From: Lepisosteus oculatus | Taxonomy: Eukaryota > Chordata > Actinopteri > Semionotiformes > Lepisosteidae | DNA length: 64,000 nt | Reading direction: 5' to 3' | Assembly: GCF_040954835.1 (NCBI RefSeq) | Contig: NC_090703.1 | Coordinates: 8,799,001-8,863,000, forward strand | Part shown: in pieces, positions 49,931-63,990 of the stretch | How the letters are laid out: every line of letters starts with the position of its first letter | Position numbering within the stretch: position 1 is the stretch's first letter | Program-made: the position numbers and the translations under genes | The notes under the pieces: generated by a model | Databases searched by the model: none | Seen by the model: only the letters and a program-made list of their open reading frames with translations | What the model was told of the DNA's origin: nothing

Positions 49931-52900
49931 TCCAATGTCTCTTTTTTCCATTTTAGTCCGTTTGGATGTACTTTAAGTGTAGTAAGTGATTGGGCAAGGT
50001 GCAAAGAGAAAAGTTTGCCTATCTGTTAGATGACAAAGTAAAAAAAGGTAAAAGTTAACTGTTTTATTTTACATACGGACCTGGTTTTCCATTTAGTTCA
50101 GCTGTGTATAAACTGTCGATTTAAAAAAAAACATGCACTGAGATTTGAAATATTGAAATATTGTAAAAATGTTTTATATAAATGTGATATGCATTACATT
50201 ACGGTAAAAGCATAAATTATGGAACAGCAATAATTATTTTAGAGTGAAGATATTTACAGTAAAGCTACAATTCTATTTTATTGTATTATTGTACTGTGTG
50301 TATGACAAGTAAAAATAGAATTTATTGAGATATTTTAAAAAACAAATTCACCTTTATTTTCATTAGGCTTTCAAGATGTATTCTTATGTTCACTTTTACT
50401 CAATCAGATTATAATAACTATAGACAGTATGTGATTTTACCACAATATGTATTTATATTCTGATTTTCAAAACAGCATTTAATTTACATGTAAAACCTCC
50501 AAGTGTTATTTTAGAAACTGATCATTTGCTGTCAGAATTTCATCAGATAAATGCATTTCTCATTGCTGCTGAATTGTTAATAGAAAAGTACAAGTTAATG
50601 ACATGGCAGATTAAGGTTTGTGTAATACAATGGAGCACAGTTAAGCCATATGGATTTTAAATATCTTTTCTGAAGATCCATAGTTTGCAAAGTACCATAT
50701 ATACAGGGAATCCAAGATCCATGCTGCTGAGCAAAAAAAGAAATACTGGCACAGTTCATTCTGGGACGAAGGTATTCCATTAAAATTTTAAGTCAGATGC
50801 CCTACCATTAACCCTTCATTGACCACTGGGAAGCAATTTCATTAAACCCATTAGGAATCTCTACCTCAAATGAATCTAGTTTTAAGCTTCTCTGTGTTAA
50901 ATACTGATCTGGATTATGCAGGTTTACATACTGCTCTGCACTTTTCTTCAGCTCTGCAGTCTAAATTGGATGGCTCAGCATCCTCTGTGAACTTCTTACT
51001 TGGAAACAGTATATATAGATATGCATTATGTACTGTTTATATATCGATACATGTAAAACAGAATGTTTTAAAATACACCATATCCTTAAAAATGTCAAAA
51101 GATAATGCAGAACACAGCAGCTGAATAACTAGATGTCTTTGTTGAGTGAATGCATTAAAACTAAAGATTGAAAGAATAATATTATGATTAAAAGGACAAA
51201 AAAGGTCAATTGGTTTGTTGTCTTGGCTACCCCTTGTCATGCAACTTTTAAGAGAAGGAATGCTCTCCTCCACCTCCCTGATTCTAATAACCCTTCACTG
51301 TGTCTGTAGCTGATCCATCATAATGTTAATGTCATATCACATTATGATACATTTACGTAATATAAAATAATTTTAGTAGGTTGATTAGTACCTTGAGTGA
51401 GAATGCATGCTGCAATCTTCAGAGTACTCTTAAAAAAGTGTTTGGGATATTTTTTACAAATGCATGATCAATACCTCATGATAAGTGTCAGAAATTATTC
51501 CAGCCCCATAACCAGTAGTACATAACCAGCAAAGAGACGCCGACAACACACCAAAACTACTCTTGTCTCCAGCTGCAAGCTTAACTTCTTCCATTTTGAA
51601 AGACAATCATGTTCCCTCATTTAGTTAGAAATGCAAGTAATTGATTGGTTTCACTGCACAAGTCAAAGAATCACATATTTTTATTGAAAAAATAATCGTA
51701 TCGACTGTACCACAGTCCAAAGTTCTGTTTGCCATTATTGTTGGATTCATAAGTTACAGTATTAATAAACAAAACTTCAAATCGATTATTTTGAAATGCT
51801 CATCCTGTGAAGCGGTTCATTAAAAAAATTGAAGGAGTTGCTTAAGATCCAAGAGAGGACTATTTATGATTTCTTTTCAGTTACTCTTTTGAATACAAGA
51901 TAAAACATACAAAATAACCTTTTAAATGTGACCACAAATATATTTTAAAGAACTGAAGTTATATTTTGGAAATATACTTTGTAAATAGCACAATACTGTT
52001 TTGTGTTCTATAAGAATCTACTAAACGTTTCAGTTCAAATTTTGCCCATTCTTTAAAGGAGCTTGATGCATTTATTTTCCTTCCTTTCAAGTGTACACAC
52101 AATAATTCACACATATATGTTTATATACAATGTATTTAGAGTGAAGTAATGTATAAGTAAATGTATGAGACATAAGAAATAAATTTGATTAGATTTTAAT
52201 GTTACTATTTCATGGAAAATTACCATTTAATGAAAAAAAATTTTTTTAAATAAAACTGATTAATAATAGAAATTCTTTACTTGAAGGTTATTATTTTATA
52301 CAGCTGAAAAAACAACAAAGATTAAGGTCTAGTATAACACACTGTGGTGTATTTTGCCAGGAAAACCCTTGTTTTCTCCATCGTGCTTCATCTTTCTTAA
52401 GTGTTTAATTGAAATGTTCCAATCATTTTGCCACAGATGTTGTACATCAGGAAAAAAAGCAGCAAATGTTTTACATCATTTTCAAGAATGTTATGTTTTA
52501 ATATTCTTCAAGCAGAAAATGACCATCATCTGCTGTGACAGAACATAGACTCTATTCATAAAAGACAAAAAAAAGCAGTTTCTGTGTTTGTGAGGGATGC
52601 AATAATACTGTAGCCGCCGTGTAATTGTTTTATTTGAGTCATAATATTATTGGATTTGTATTTAATATTTAAAAATAGGTTTAAATCATGTTGACTAAAA
52701 TGAAATTATTCATTAATTACCCTTACCCTTAAGGGGTCACTGTGTTAATTCTGTTGTGTGTATTGAGCTGCTTCAGGTAGGTTTAAAACAGATTAAGAAT
52801 TTAAAAAATCCAGATCATTTTTCCTAATTATTAAATGTGTGTTGCTGAAGGCAGGAAGGAAAATGGTTTCAGATATGTTTATAGCACCAGGCACATACTG

Positions 52901-55900
52901 TAAAGCTTGGAACAAAACAGAGAGCATTGTGTAACTATGTCAAGGCTTCTGTTTCACAATCAGTGGAGATAAAAAATAAATGTATACAATTAAAAATATT
53001 TTGTAAATATTGATTTTGATTAGGTGACAGTTGTATTAATCATATAGAGACTAGCCCATGCTACTTTAAAACATTCTGAGACGTTCATATTTAGGGGCAT
53101 AGGGCAGATATAGTTGGAACAATATGCATATGCTGGTTTTATTATTTTTTGTTGTAATTTCAGGGGCTATACGTTCACTTTAAACATTCCATCTAAAATA
53201 ATTGCCATATTTGTCCTGGACTCTTAAAGTTACTACATCCGCTTTCTGAAGGTTCTGCAAGTTGGTCTTTATCAGAGATGATTTTAAATACTAAATATCT
53301 TCGTTCTTAAATATCTGTTGAGCTCGGTCAGGTATTTTTTGCTATCTGCATACACAACCTATTTTACAGTTCAGAGAAACTGTCCGGAGAGCTGTGCTAC
53401 ACAAATATATCATAAAACCTCCAATTAAATGTTAACACGAAAAGCACATATAATTTTGGTATAAATGCATGGGTATTAATGAAAATAACAGCCAGCTCTG
53501 AGGACACATACAAAAGTGCTCTCCAGCTTTATTTTAAACATCTGATATTGAGAGGTGTAGATTGTGCTTGATGAAGTGTCTTTTACGTGGTGTAAAGTGA
53601 ATGTTGTCAGCTACAGAATACTCTTTATTTTACCTGATACCCTGTGCTATGTTGTCGGAGTTTCTGTATTTGTACTTAAAGACACAACAGTCTTCTCTGT
53701 CATTTATGACACCATGTTTCCGTTTGAATTTGAAGAGTTATCTTAATATAAGTGTTTAATTAAACCAACACTAGAGGTATCGCTGAACATCTGCTGTGCT
53801 TGCAAATGCACACTCAGAAATGTTTTTAAATCCTTTGCAAATCCTTCAAATTCGCCTGAAACCCAAACAGAGAATGAAACTATTCCTGTTATTGGATGTT
53901 GATTTAAAGTTCAGAATTTTTTTGTTTTACTTTTTTGGAATGGAATTACCGGAATTAATTTATTTTCTTTGGCCAAGTTCTGTAATCTTTATGGATGTCA
54001 GTACAAGGAAATTCACAGGGTAAAACAATAATATCTGCTGGTGACAGGTGTAACTAATGTATTTTCAGTAAATCACACACTGTTTTGTAATATAAGGGTA
54101 TGGAAAGAGATGATACAATTCACATGTCTGGCTTTCTTACTGTATTTTTGTTGTGGACTTAAATAAGGCCGTTACACAAGAAGGGACTGCTGATTTCTTT
54201 TTGTTCTGTTTTGTCTGTCTTCCATGGTGCGGTCTTACAACTTCTATTTCATTCTTCCAGCTTTTTGTTTTGTTTTCACTTCTGGAATCTGGCTCTGGTT
54301 CACCTCTCAGGAATCTAGAAACCCAGAGAATTGTCAGTTTCACTTGATCTGCCTGTGCTGACTTATTTTCCTAAAGCGCAATCAGAACATGCATTTTTTC
54401 AGTCCTTCATGATGTTCCAGGCGTACTGGTCTTGATAACTACAGCTTCTGCATAAATAACTAATTTGTCGTGTTTCTGATTTTAATTTTATTGTAACTTT
54501 TTATGTGCAATGATAAAAAATATAATATTTGATATTATCCCCTCCCTGCTTTTTAAATTTTAATTTGAAATAAAAAATGCATGAATGGCAGGTTTGTACA
54601 CAAGTTACTTTTAAAAACAGAGACAACCCATTCCATTAGTCTATCTTAAGTTAAAAGCTCTTTGTGAAATTACAAAGTATTCTTTTTTATTGAGGTAATC
54701 AGATTTTTGTTGTCCTCTTCAAGATGGTATCGTGGGCTGAGGCAGTGGCGAGTAACTGATTCAGTCCACACAGACGCTATCCAGATGGGATCAGCTGACA
54801 GTAATTTAGTTTCAGAATACATTAGTGGAACAAGCTTTTGGGCACGATCAGAGATCTTGGTATTAGCTGGGTCCCTGGTTTCTATGTCCACTTCAAATAG
54901 CCACAGTGCTCGGGTGACCACTGGCTGTTTAATTAGTCTGGGTAAATAGAACAGACAAATCTGGAGATCTAAAGAATTTTAAGTGGAGCATCAGGGGTTG
55001 GCCTTAAAACCTAATGTTTAAATTCAATTTTGCAAGCAAATCTAAATGCATCTGCTTGTCCCAATAGGGGCTTATTTTCTAATTCATTAGATTGATTACT
55101 CAGTCGAATGGTCACACCAGACACATGTCATTTTAGTTTTATCTGTATCGCCTATGTACATACATACAGTATGTGTTGCACTCTTCCTGAAAATTGCTGG
55201 GCGTTAATACACTGTTTGGATTGAACGACCTGAATAGTCCGTTTTTTAAGCTCTGGTTTTCTAATCCACTCCTGAACACACCTTCTTCCTAGGAGCCCCA
55301 TCCTCACTGAAGGCTGGGCCTCGTCTGCTCCACACTCTGTCAGTTTAATTATCTGCCGAGACAGATTTGCTAAGCAGCCTTCCCAGGCAGAGTGGTAGCC
55401 CCACAACAAAATCCTTTCGCCTCTTGTCCTGTAGTGCTGACAACTAACACATTGATTTAAATGAAAAACAATATATACGGTATGACTCCAAGCCTTTGTT
55501 TCAGTTCTAGTTCTTTTTTTTATTTTAGTTCAAAAATGTTTGTCACACTGGGCTGACATAACTGGGCTAACAAGGTTAAGAGCTGCCGTATGATTATCCA
55601 CTGGGAGGTAGGGAATTTCTGCGCTTGTACAAAGTGAGTCGCTGTGAAAAGACTCATAGGATGCAAAGGGCAGGATCATCTAATTTTCTGGAATTTCTCT
55701 TTCACGTACCCCATCAGTATTTGCAAACTTTCGTATTTTTTCTTGTTTGTGATTTAAGTGTTCCCTATATGAATTCATTCATTTATGAAGTATAATAGAT
55801 ATTGCTTGTTAAAATTATTGATTTGACAAGGTAGTGCTTTGGATCTGGGGTTACATATGTCATGTGTTTTAAGCAGCAAAACTGCATTGAATTTAATAAA

Positions 55901-57004
55901 GTATATCGATTTAAAGCAGTTGTATATATCCACACAGTAGTACTGTATATGCACATTGATATGTTGTGTGCACAGAGATTAAGTGATCTTAGGTTACAGC
56001 AAGATTAGGCAGAGGAATGTTATATTTTCAGATTAATTCTGGAAGCTAGGGTTGTACAGAAGCAGATACAGCTGAAAGAACAAAATTACATCGGTAAGAA
56101 AAACCTGAGTTTAATTAACTTCTTTTTGTATTATGTTGTAGCCTGTATACATTATATTTTAAGTTTCATATATGCATTGCTCTGTTAACAGACACAAGTG
56201 ATTTTTTAGACAGTTTCAATTGTCTTAATTTAAATTTAACTTTTGTTCAGTCCTTAGAAGAGTCTTTTTAATGTTCTGAATTTCTAGCTATCATTTTGCT
56301 GATATTGTGCTTACTATTCTGATTGACCAAACACTACCACCGGACATAGAATGTTTGTTTGTTTTAGGCCCGTCGGGTTTGGTTCTAGTCTGTACTGGTG
56401 TAGAATGACTGCTGCGCACTAACTACAGGAGATCAACGAAGGTGTGCTGTTTGTGTTCCATCCTGAACGTCTCTTAGATTTTGAGTTTTTTTTAAACATT
56501 TGATTATTTTTTTTTTATTGAAACCAAATGGACTTTGTTTTTCTTTTCTTTAGTCACCATTTCTCCCTGGAACACCAAGTTTAGTTTGCAGGTTCGGTTT
56601 GTTTCAATCTGTGCCAGTGATCCCCAGAACGTTTCCACTTAGTTAACCATAGTAACCTTTCAGATTTGTTTTTTAACTGTAACAGTTGGCTTAAAAAACC
56701 TCATCCTTTAATCTGTGGGATTCCGCAGGGTAACCTGGGGTCTGTGCCTGTTATAGTGTAGGGGGATCGCTGGCACAGTCTGTTAGCACTTGGCGGACAC
56801 TTTGCTACGACGTCTGTCTTTGCTGTAATAGAGAATGACTTTCCTGAGTTCTACATTTAATACTTCAACCATATTAGGGTTCTGCTTGAAAGCTATGAAT
56901 GTGCAGCCACATCAAAACTCTGGATGAGCCCATAAATAAAAGCAGATGAGCAAAATGTCCTCTAGTGTAGTTGTTAAAATTCTGGTGCAGTTTATATTAA
57001 TTAT

Positions 57005-57250
57005 GATTCCTTGCATATATGTAACGCTTTTCATCGTGAAGGATCCCCAAGCACTTAACGGATAGGAGAGGGCCCACATCAGTCACCACTATAGTGTAGC
57101 ACCCACCTGAGGTGACACATGGCAGCCATTCTGAGCCAACAGCCCCACAGCAGATCTGGGGGAGAAGTGAGAAATGACATCACTTCATAAGTGAGGTGAC
57201 CATCTTAGACTGAAATCTAACCAGGAGAAGGGCTTTACATCCCTACTGTT
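57005..57250. repeat. Possible dispersed repeat, unclassified
   Basis: TGTAGCACCCACCTGAGGTG and GACACATGGCAGCCATTCTG are words I associate with a fish interspersed repeat. There is no second copy in this window, so support is weak. Confidence 0.35.
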
Positions 57251-57358
57251 AGAAACAGTGTCACATGCTCTTTAAAGTCCATTGTGTCAGAATTTCAGTT
57301 TGAACCACAGAATTTCTTCGTTATTATACTGGGGCGCTGATGTGGAAATTCTGGAAGA

Positions 57359-57372
57359 GCGCCCCCTTCTGG
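57359..57372 (-). promoter_or_regulatory. CTCF-like motif
   Basis: AGCGCCCCCTTCTGG matches the reversed vertebrate CTCF core (AGCGCCCCCTGGTGG) except for two positions. It lies within the esrrb intron. Confidence 0.4.
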
Positions 57373-58065
57373 ACCACCAAAACTTATATTTCTTAGACAC
57401 TAGCCAGCACTGATCAGACTCAGCCCTGCTTAACCTTTAAGGTCAGGCTATGAAGTGGTAACCCTGCCACATAATGGATATTTAAAAATATCAGCAAACT
57501 GGTTACTGCAATAAAAGCTCAAATACTTTTAAAGCTTAGAATTCCTTCTTCTTTCCCAAAGCCTCACAAAGCACCCTTTTTCACACAATGTTCACAGCCT
57601 GAGTTGCACAGAACAAAAAATGAAGACACTCTCTGGCTTGCAGTTAGCTGAAATAAGAATCTCCACAAGCCATCGCTCAGTTTCTGAAAAAAGAGGAAAA
57701 GAAAAAACTAAAATTCATTGTCTGTTAAAAAAATCAGCATGCAAAGGCCTCGATAAACATGCACAACATACCTAACATATTTTTCAAAGATTTATTTTCA
57801 TGAAATCGTAGAAATCACATGAACTGCAGGGTAATTTGATGATTATTAAAGATGTGCTATGCTTTGCTGCTTTTACCAGTGAGGGAGTATTGTGTGACTG
57901 TAACAGAGTGGTTGTAACTGAATTATAATCCACAAGTGACACCTTCCCTCTTACTCCTTGGATGAAATTTATTCAGAACATGTAAGTGATTAAATTACGA
58001 CTAACATAAAGAATTAATATTTTTCAAAAAATAAAGCTGGCATTAAAGAAATCATGTACATCTGC

Positions 58066-58112
58066 TCTATATTATGTGATCTCCTCGATGTTAGATCTAT
58101 ATTATGTGATCT
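58066..58112. repeat. Short direct duplication
   Basis: The 17-mer TCTATATTATGTGATCT occurs twice, 30 bp apart (58066 and 58096). Confidence 0.9.
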
Positions 58113-60769
58113 TGTGCAATGCTTTTCTCTGATCTTAATTTGGTGCATTTTGTCAGGAAATATACAATACATTGTACGTGTATATGCAAATTTTGATGCG
58201 AGTGCTGAAGTATATTTCTTCTTCCTCGTTGTTGAGTTGTTCATAATATCTTGTGCGTGTGTGGTTTTGCTAAGACAGGTTACAAACATCTAGCAAGGCA
58301 AGGTACTGAACCTACAGAACAACCATCCAATTTCCCTCATGGCTGCTCCACTCCAATATTATATTGTTAGTCTCCTATCATCTGGGTGAAAATAACAGGA
58401 AATAATCCATCTGCTTTTTAAAAAAAAATAGCTAATTACCTGTAACAGGTAGAAGGAGAATGCAGAACACAGTAATTTACACTTAAGAGAAAACACAATG
58501 TGCTTAAGACGTGCATGTGGGTGATTATCAGTGAATGTTATTGGTATCGAGCCTGCAGTCGTTTGAAGGTTATGTTTCTCAGCAGTAATTGAAATGCAAA
58601 ATAACATTAGGATCGATGGTTAGCTCTGTTTATTTATTAAATCAATATCGAAACCGTCCGTCACGATACTACCTCTGATTCTAACTGACAGCTTAACCAA
58701 GTGCGCAGTGTACACAACTCTGCCGGCTGACCTCTTGTAGGCTCCCGTGTGTTATATTAAGAGTGTTTTTATTCATCTTCTTCAGTAATGCTGTTGTTGA
58801 CATTGCTTCGGGTTTTATTATGACGGTATGCACTCTGGGATTCATATTTCAAGATGTTGAAACAGGTGTTCCAGATATTTAAGTGAGGCTGGAGTGACAT
58901 TGAAGTGACGACACAGGTTGTAGGTCTGTGAGGAACAGCATGAAGTGAACCTCTGTGCCCTGAAGCACATTAGTGGTGAAAATGCTTTGGTGGCAAGAGT
59001 AAAGCAATACAAATATATCCAATATGCAGGAAAAGGTATTTAGCAATTTAGCGACCCGTGATGAACCCCAAACTGCTGTGTGCTGTTGTGTGCTGAGAGG
59101 ATTTTATTTTAGTAATACTCTCCTTGGGAGTGTGTGCAACAAACACTTGCTTACTGTTTGGAAGCTCAGGCAAGTTCTGCCTGATCACACTGGCATTGAA
59201 CACTTCAAGACACAACCTCCGCTCTGGGTAACAAGAGTTTGTAGTTTTAGGCCCATTGTAAAAGTTCTCATTGTGTCCTTTTCCATTCTTTCCAGACAAA
59301 GGAGCTGACTCCGCTAAATCATGTATCATTTTGTATTGCTGCTTTTTGTTGCCCATGTGAGCTCTTTCTATAAAATTAAACAAAAAAAAAGTCTCAGGTG
59401 GCTCTAGTTTTGTGAATATCAATAACATTGTTTTAGTCTTTCTTGCCATTTTGGGTGTGACACGCAAACGTACAGCCCGTTACTCTTTTGCCTGTCTGTT
59501 AATTTGAGTTTGCTCCTCTTTGATCTCAGTAAACCATAGCACAGATAAATTTAAATCTTTGTTCACAGATTTTTGGATTAAAAAGCCTTTTTACCTACAC
59601 TTGAGAATATGTAAAGAACGCAGAAATCGAGGCCAAAGAGGGTAATAGGAGAAGGTTTCATCCCCCACTGATTTGCATAGTGAGTATGAGCTTTTAACAA
59701 GAGACAAGAGTGTCATTTAGACAGTGCTGTTTTTTAATTATCCTTAGATCATTAGTTATTCTGTTTTACTGTACATACTGTACCCCATATACATTTTCCA
59801 TTAAAGAAGCTGAAAGGCGGGTGATTTATGCTCAGAGAAGAGAGGTGTTTTTAAACATCTTTAGGAAAACAATTAAACAGAGTACCAAAAGTCTGGAAAG
59901 TCTTACAAAAAGTCTAGCTCTCATGTCAAGTGAGACCAACGGTAAAACGTATGTGTAGATTGTCCCCTGAAGGAGATCCATTAATTTCAACAATTTCTTC
60001 ACAGTTTAATTATTCCCAAATCAAGTTGTGCCAGGCACAGTTACATAAATCACTGAAACCCACAGGAGTTTTTATTCTGATCTCTATTTCTGGGGGAAGG
60101 AGAGGGGAGAGTTGAAGGGAAAAAGGTTCAAGTGTTAGAATCCAGCAGTGGATCAGTTGTCCTGGATAGTTGGAACAGTTCAGAACCTCTGTATAGCCTG
60201 CCTGCCAGCCTGTATCCATCCCATGTGTACTGATACATGCAGGAATATGCAAGCACACGTCTTACTTACCCCATGGTGTAGAGCTTCAAGTCTCAGTGTT
60301 GGTGACCTATAAATTGTTCATGCGTCTTGGTGACTGAGAGCAGATGTCTTTATATTGGAGGTAATGGACCTCTCTACATACTGGACATGACTAAAATCTT
60401 CCTAGTTGCCAGGCATTTTGTAAAATATAGTCTTTACTGAGATCCGTTACCTTTGTTGAGGTCCAATAGTCGTTTGATGTGTTTTAAGGCCTCTCGGTAT
60501 ACAGTATATGAGGTTATTTGCTTTATTTTTCTTTGCAAAACTAAAAAAAAGAATATTTACTTTCATTTCCTGGGTCAGCTACATTCCAGCATTGCCCTTG
60601 GAGATTCACTTAATTTTCCTGAACAGGGAAGAGGAAGTAGAACATAATTAATGCTGGTACATTCTTACTGGTGCTTTTCTCACTGTGTCCTAGACAAGTG
60701 GGATTCGGATGGATAGAACACACCTGTCCATCTCCCTGTACACGGCAGCAGAATGGTACTGTTTAAGGA

Positions 60770-61000
60770 GCGGTGGCTCTGTGGCTAAGGGTCTGCGTCT
60801 ATGGCTGGAAGGTTGCCGGCTCAAATCCCGCAGCTAGCAGAGGAATCCTACTTTGTTAGGCTCCTGAGAAAGGCCCTTAACCCCAACTGCTCCAGGGGCA
60901 CTGTACAATGGCAGACCCTGCGCTCTGACCCAGGCTCTCTCCCTGTCTGTGTGTCTCATGGAGAGTAAGCTGGGGTATGTGAAAAGACAAATTCCTAATG
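60770..61000 (+). mobile_element. tRNA-derived SINE, near full length
   Basis: A head with TGGCTCTGTGG (A box, 60774-60784) and GGCTCAAATCC (B box, 60818-60828) is followed by GAGAAAGGCCCTTAACCCC, GGGGCACTGTACAATGGC and GACCCTGCGCTCTGACCC. The tail is GTGAAAAGACAAATTCC. These body words are shared by a widespread fish SINE family. It is the best-preserved SINE in the esrrb intron. Confidence 0.8.
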
Positions 61001-63239
61001 CAAAAAATTGTATAGGGCTAACAAAGTTATGTTAATACTTAATAACACTTATTGCTCCTTCAACATTACCCTACCAGCTCCGTCTCCAGGTGGGCCTAGG
61101 AAGACAACAGTAAAGAAAAGCAACACAGAGACTGGGTATCCATACAATACAAATATTCGCAGGTTATTTGTACGCAACAAAACATGTACTATTTAAAACA
61201 ATAAAGCCTGATTAACAATAATTATAATGTAAATTATGGTTATATCAATATAATAATAATCATAATTAATAATGATTTGTGGATTTGGAAAACATTTTAT
61301 TTTCATTAGTAGTGTCAAATGACTATTTAAATTCAATTTTTAAAGTGTAAAGCGACAATAAAAAATATATTTAAATGTATTTGAAGATTTTTTCATATTG
61401 TGATTATCTGTTGTTTATCACTCACAAATCCAATCATCATTTTGACTTAAAATATTGGCTCAGTGTGACTAGTCAGAGTACCATGAGAACAGTTTTGAAT
61501 GACTATTTAGCCAAGAAGTTTTATCATATCTCTATGTACTTTTTATCTAAAAAACTGTTGATGTTTCTTCGTTATTCATTTTTCAGTCTTCTGTAGTTTA
61601 TGCTAATCGCTGTTCCTTTTGTATTTATTGCTTGTATAATGTCTCACACACATTCTATACTCTTATTTATTTTTCTCTCCTAATTTCCTCTACCCCAGTT
61701 CCCCTTTTCTGCTGATGAACAATATAATTTATGAGATGTGCAGGATGGGCCCTTTGTTCAAAGCAGGTAGAGTTCCCCTAAACAAGGACAGCCTATGAGA
61801 GGAAGATTAATGAACTAATTTCATGCATGGCTCCTTGCCTCTGTCCCTCTGTACACCAAGTCCATGTGTGTCTAAACCTGTGATTTACGTTGCACTTTGT
61901 ACAATGGGCTTAACCCCTAAAAATAACATTTCTCTCTGCAGATAAACACACTTCGGAATGCACAGCACTTTGACCCTTTAAGACTCCTCAGCCAATGTCT
62001 TATTCCTTATTCTAGTGATACACAATATAGAATGATTTAAATTTATTTTGTAAAGAGCCTTTGTAGGAATTTACCAGTGCTAACCTAACATTACAATCCT
62101 TACAAGTAGGTGTCTTGGAAGAGAGAAAACTCATTTCAAGTGTAATGTTGAGGCAGATTTAAGATGTCACTGGAATTGTGTTTTGAATCAAAAGCCCAGC
62201 ATCTTGCTGTGTTACACTTTGCGTTTTGTTTTTGGGTGCAGACCCATACAAATGGAGATTCAGGACATGAATAAATGCAGTACAATCAAAAATCAAATCG
62301 GGGACAAAAACGTCCGATAAGGTTTACAGTAAAATGACCTTACACAAGTTATTACTGTAAGTCATGCACAGTATAGAAACAAATACAGTATCTGATTTTG
62401 AATTTGACTTCAGCTTTATCTTTGATCAAAATTTTAAAGTAGTACCTTATATTTTCTTTGTTATAGAAAATTCAGATTTGCTTATTTAGTCCCCTAAATT
62501 GTACATTTTTACAGTATGTCTTCTTTGCGAGTGTATGGACATTTTTTTAAAAAGCACAGTATTATTTAACTGCTGGGTCATTTTTTCTAAAGTTTATTTA
62601 TTTCATGAGGTTTTGTCTATCAATTGTTTATCAGTCTGTCTTTTCACATGGACAGCAGTGGAGAGGTATTTATATACTGTACTCACCAGAGCACTGTCAG
62701 CACTGTCTGCTGAGGTCTGTCATGAAACGGGTCAAGATTTTTGAGTTGATATTTGTCCAGGGATTTAAACTAGACCTATGAAGTAGAAGAGAGTAAGAGC
62801 CTCCTGAGTAACGCTCATTGAGTTCTCCTTAGGACTGTCTCAAAGCATTTGTAAGAACAATTTCTAATACATATTTTCTTAGTAGTATGGCAGTATACTG
62901 TAGCTCCACATTGTATAGTGTTTAAAAAAGGACATTTTCGATTTTAAAAGCAGAATATTACTTTAATTAATCGAATGCCAGATGAAGCGAGAGCTTCGGA
63001 GAGCTGTAAATGTCAACAAGTAATTTTAACATATTGTGCAAATCAGTACGTTGACAACAACTGAAAAGATGCAACAGACCTTTTTAGTGTGGCATATACT
63101 GTACTGAACTTCGTCCCCGGTTTGTCATACAGTTTTTTTTGTGTCAAATATTCCTATTAATTTATGTATTCTGGAGTTTAGACCCCAGCAAATTTGTCAG
63201 TTTTAAAAAAAGTGTGATATTTTTCGAGCTTTAAACAGA

Positions 63240-63990
63240 AAAAAAGAAGATCGATAGATCTGATTTCTGGCCACAGCAGCAGTATCAGGCAGGCAGCTGG
63301 AAACGGGTCTCATGTTGTAGCGCTGAATGATATCATTGCTTTATAAAGACACAGTGACGTAGCGGGAGAAGCTAAATTTAATCCTTGCTGGAGACTGAGT
63401 GACTTAATTGTCAGGGTCTTGCAAAAGCTGGTCCTGCCTGTGGTAATCCGGCACCATCTCCAGGCAAACCGGAGTATCGATCCAGCCACATTCCAGATGA
63501 GCTAGCATAAACAGCACGCTCGGCCCCTTTCTCCGTCTGCATCCCATTCCCGTTTATGTATTTTTTCTCTTTGTTCGGCATTGTAAATCTCGGCATCATA
63601 AATCTTTGTCAGCTTTACACATATAGAGCATTTTATAACAAAGAGGTCTCTGCTGTCTCTTCCCTCCAGTATTTAGAGAAAGACTAATGAATAGGAGAAT
63701 CCAGAATTAGGGGCGTCCTCTCCTCGGAAGATTAAAATGGGTCCCATTGGAGCAGGTGGAGTGCATTTCCTCTGCAGTGTTACCCTCTTTTACATCATTA
63801 AACAAGGACTCCCCACTCCTTTTGCTAATAGGGCTGAGACCGTCAAATTCCCCAGGTAGTTATTAACCCATGGAAGTAATAACTGGAGGCAGCAGTGTCT
63901 TCCGCATTTGCAATTGCTCCTCAGTTTCTCCACAACAATTCATTTATTTCTCTCTGGACTCTCAGTCCGCCTGCTGCCTATCCTCTGTTC
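63240..63990. promoter_or_regulatory. Candidate conserved noncoding element at right edge
   Basis: About 750 bp of balanced-composition, repeat-free sequence has motif-like words (GAATGATATCATTGCTTTAT, CATTTGCAATTGCTCC, TTATAACAAAGAGG with a SOX-like ACAAAG, CATCATTAAACAAGG). It differs sharply from the AT-rich intron to its left and may continue past the window. The crossing 62-codon minus frame is not recognisable. Confidence 0.4.

Noticed and set aside
45399..57445. ERR-type response elements (TNAAGGTCA) at 45399-45407 and 57437-57445, suggesting esrrb autoregulation
   Set aside because: About two matches are expected by chance on both strands of 64 kb; two or three are found (one more inside a Tc1 element). 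No excess.
59048..59467. 139-codon minus-strand frame, the longest in the window
   Set aside because: Lys/Thr/Ser-rich with no domain, no flanking splice sites or conserved neighbours; a single frame of this length is expected by chance in 64 kb.
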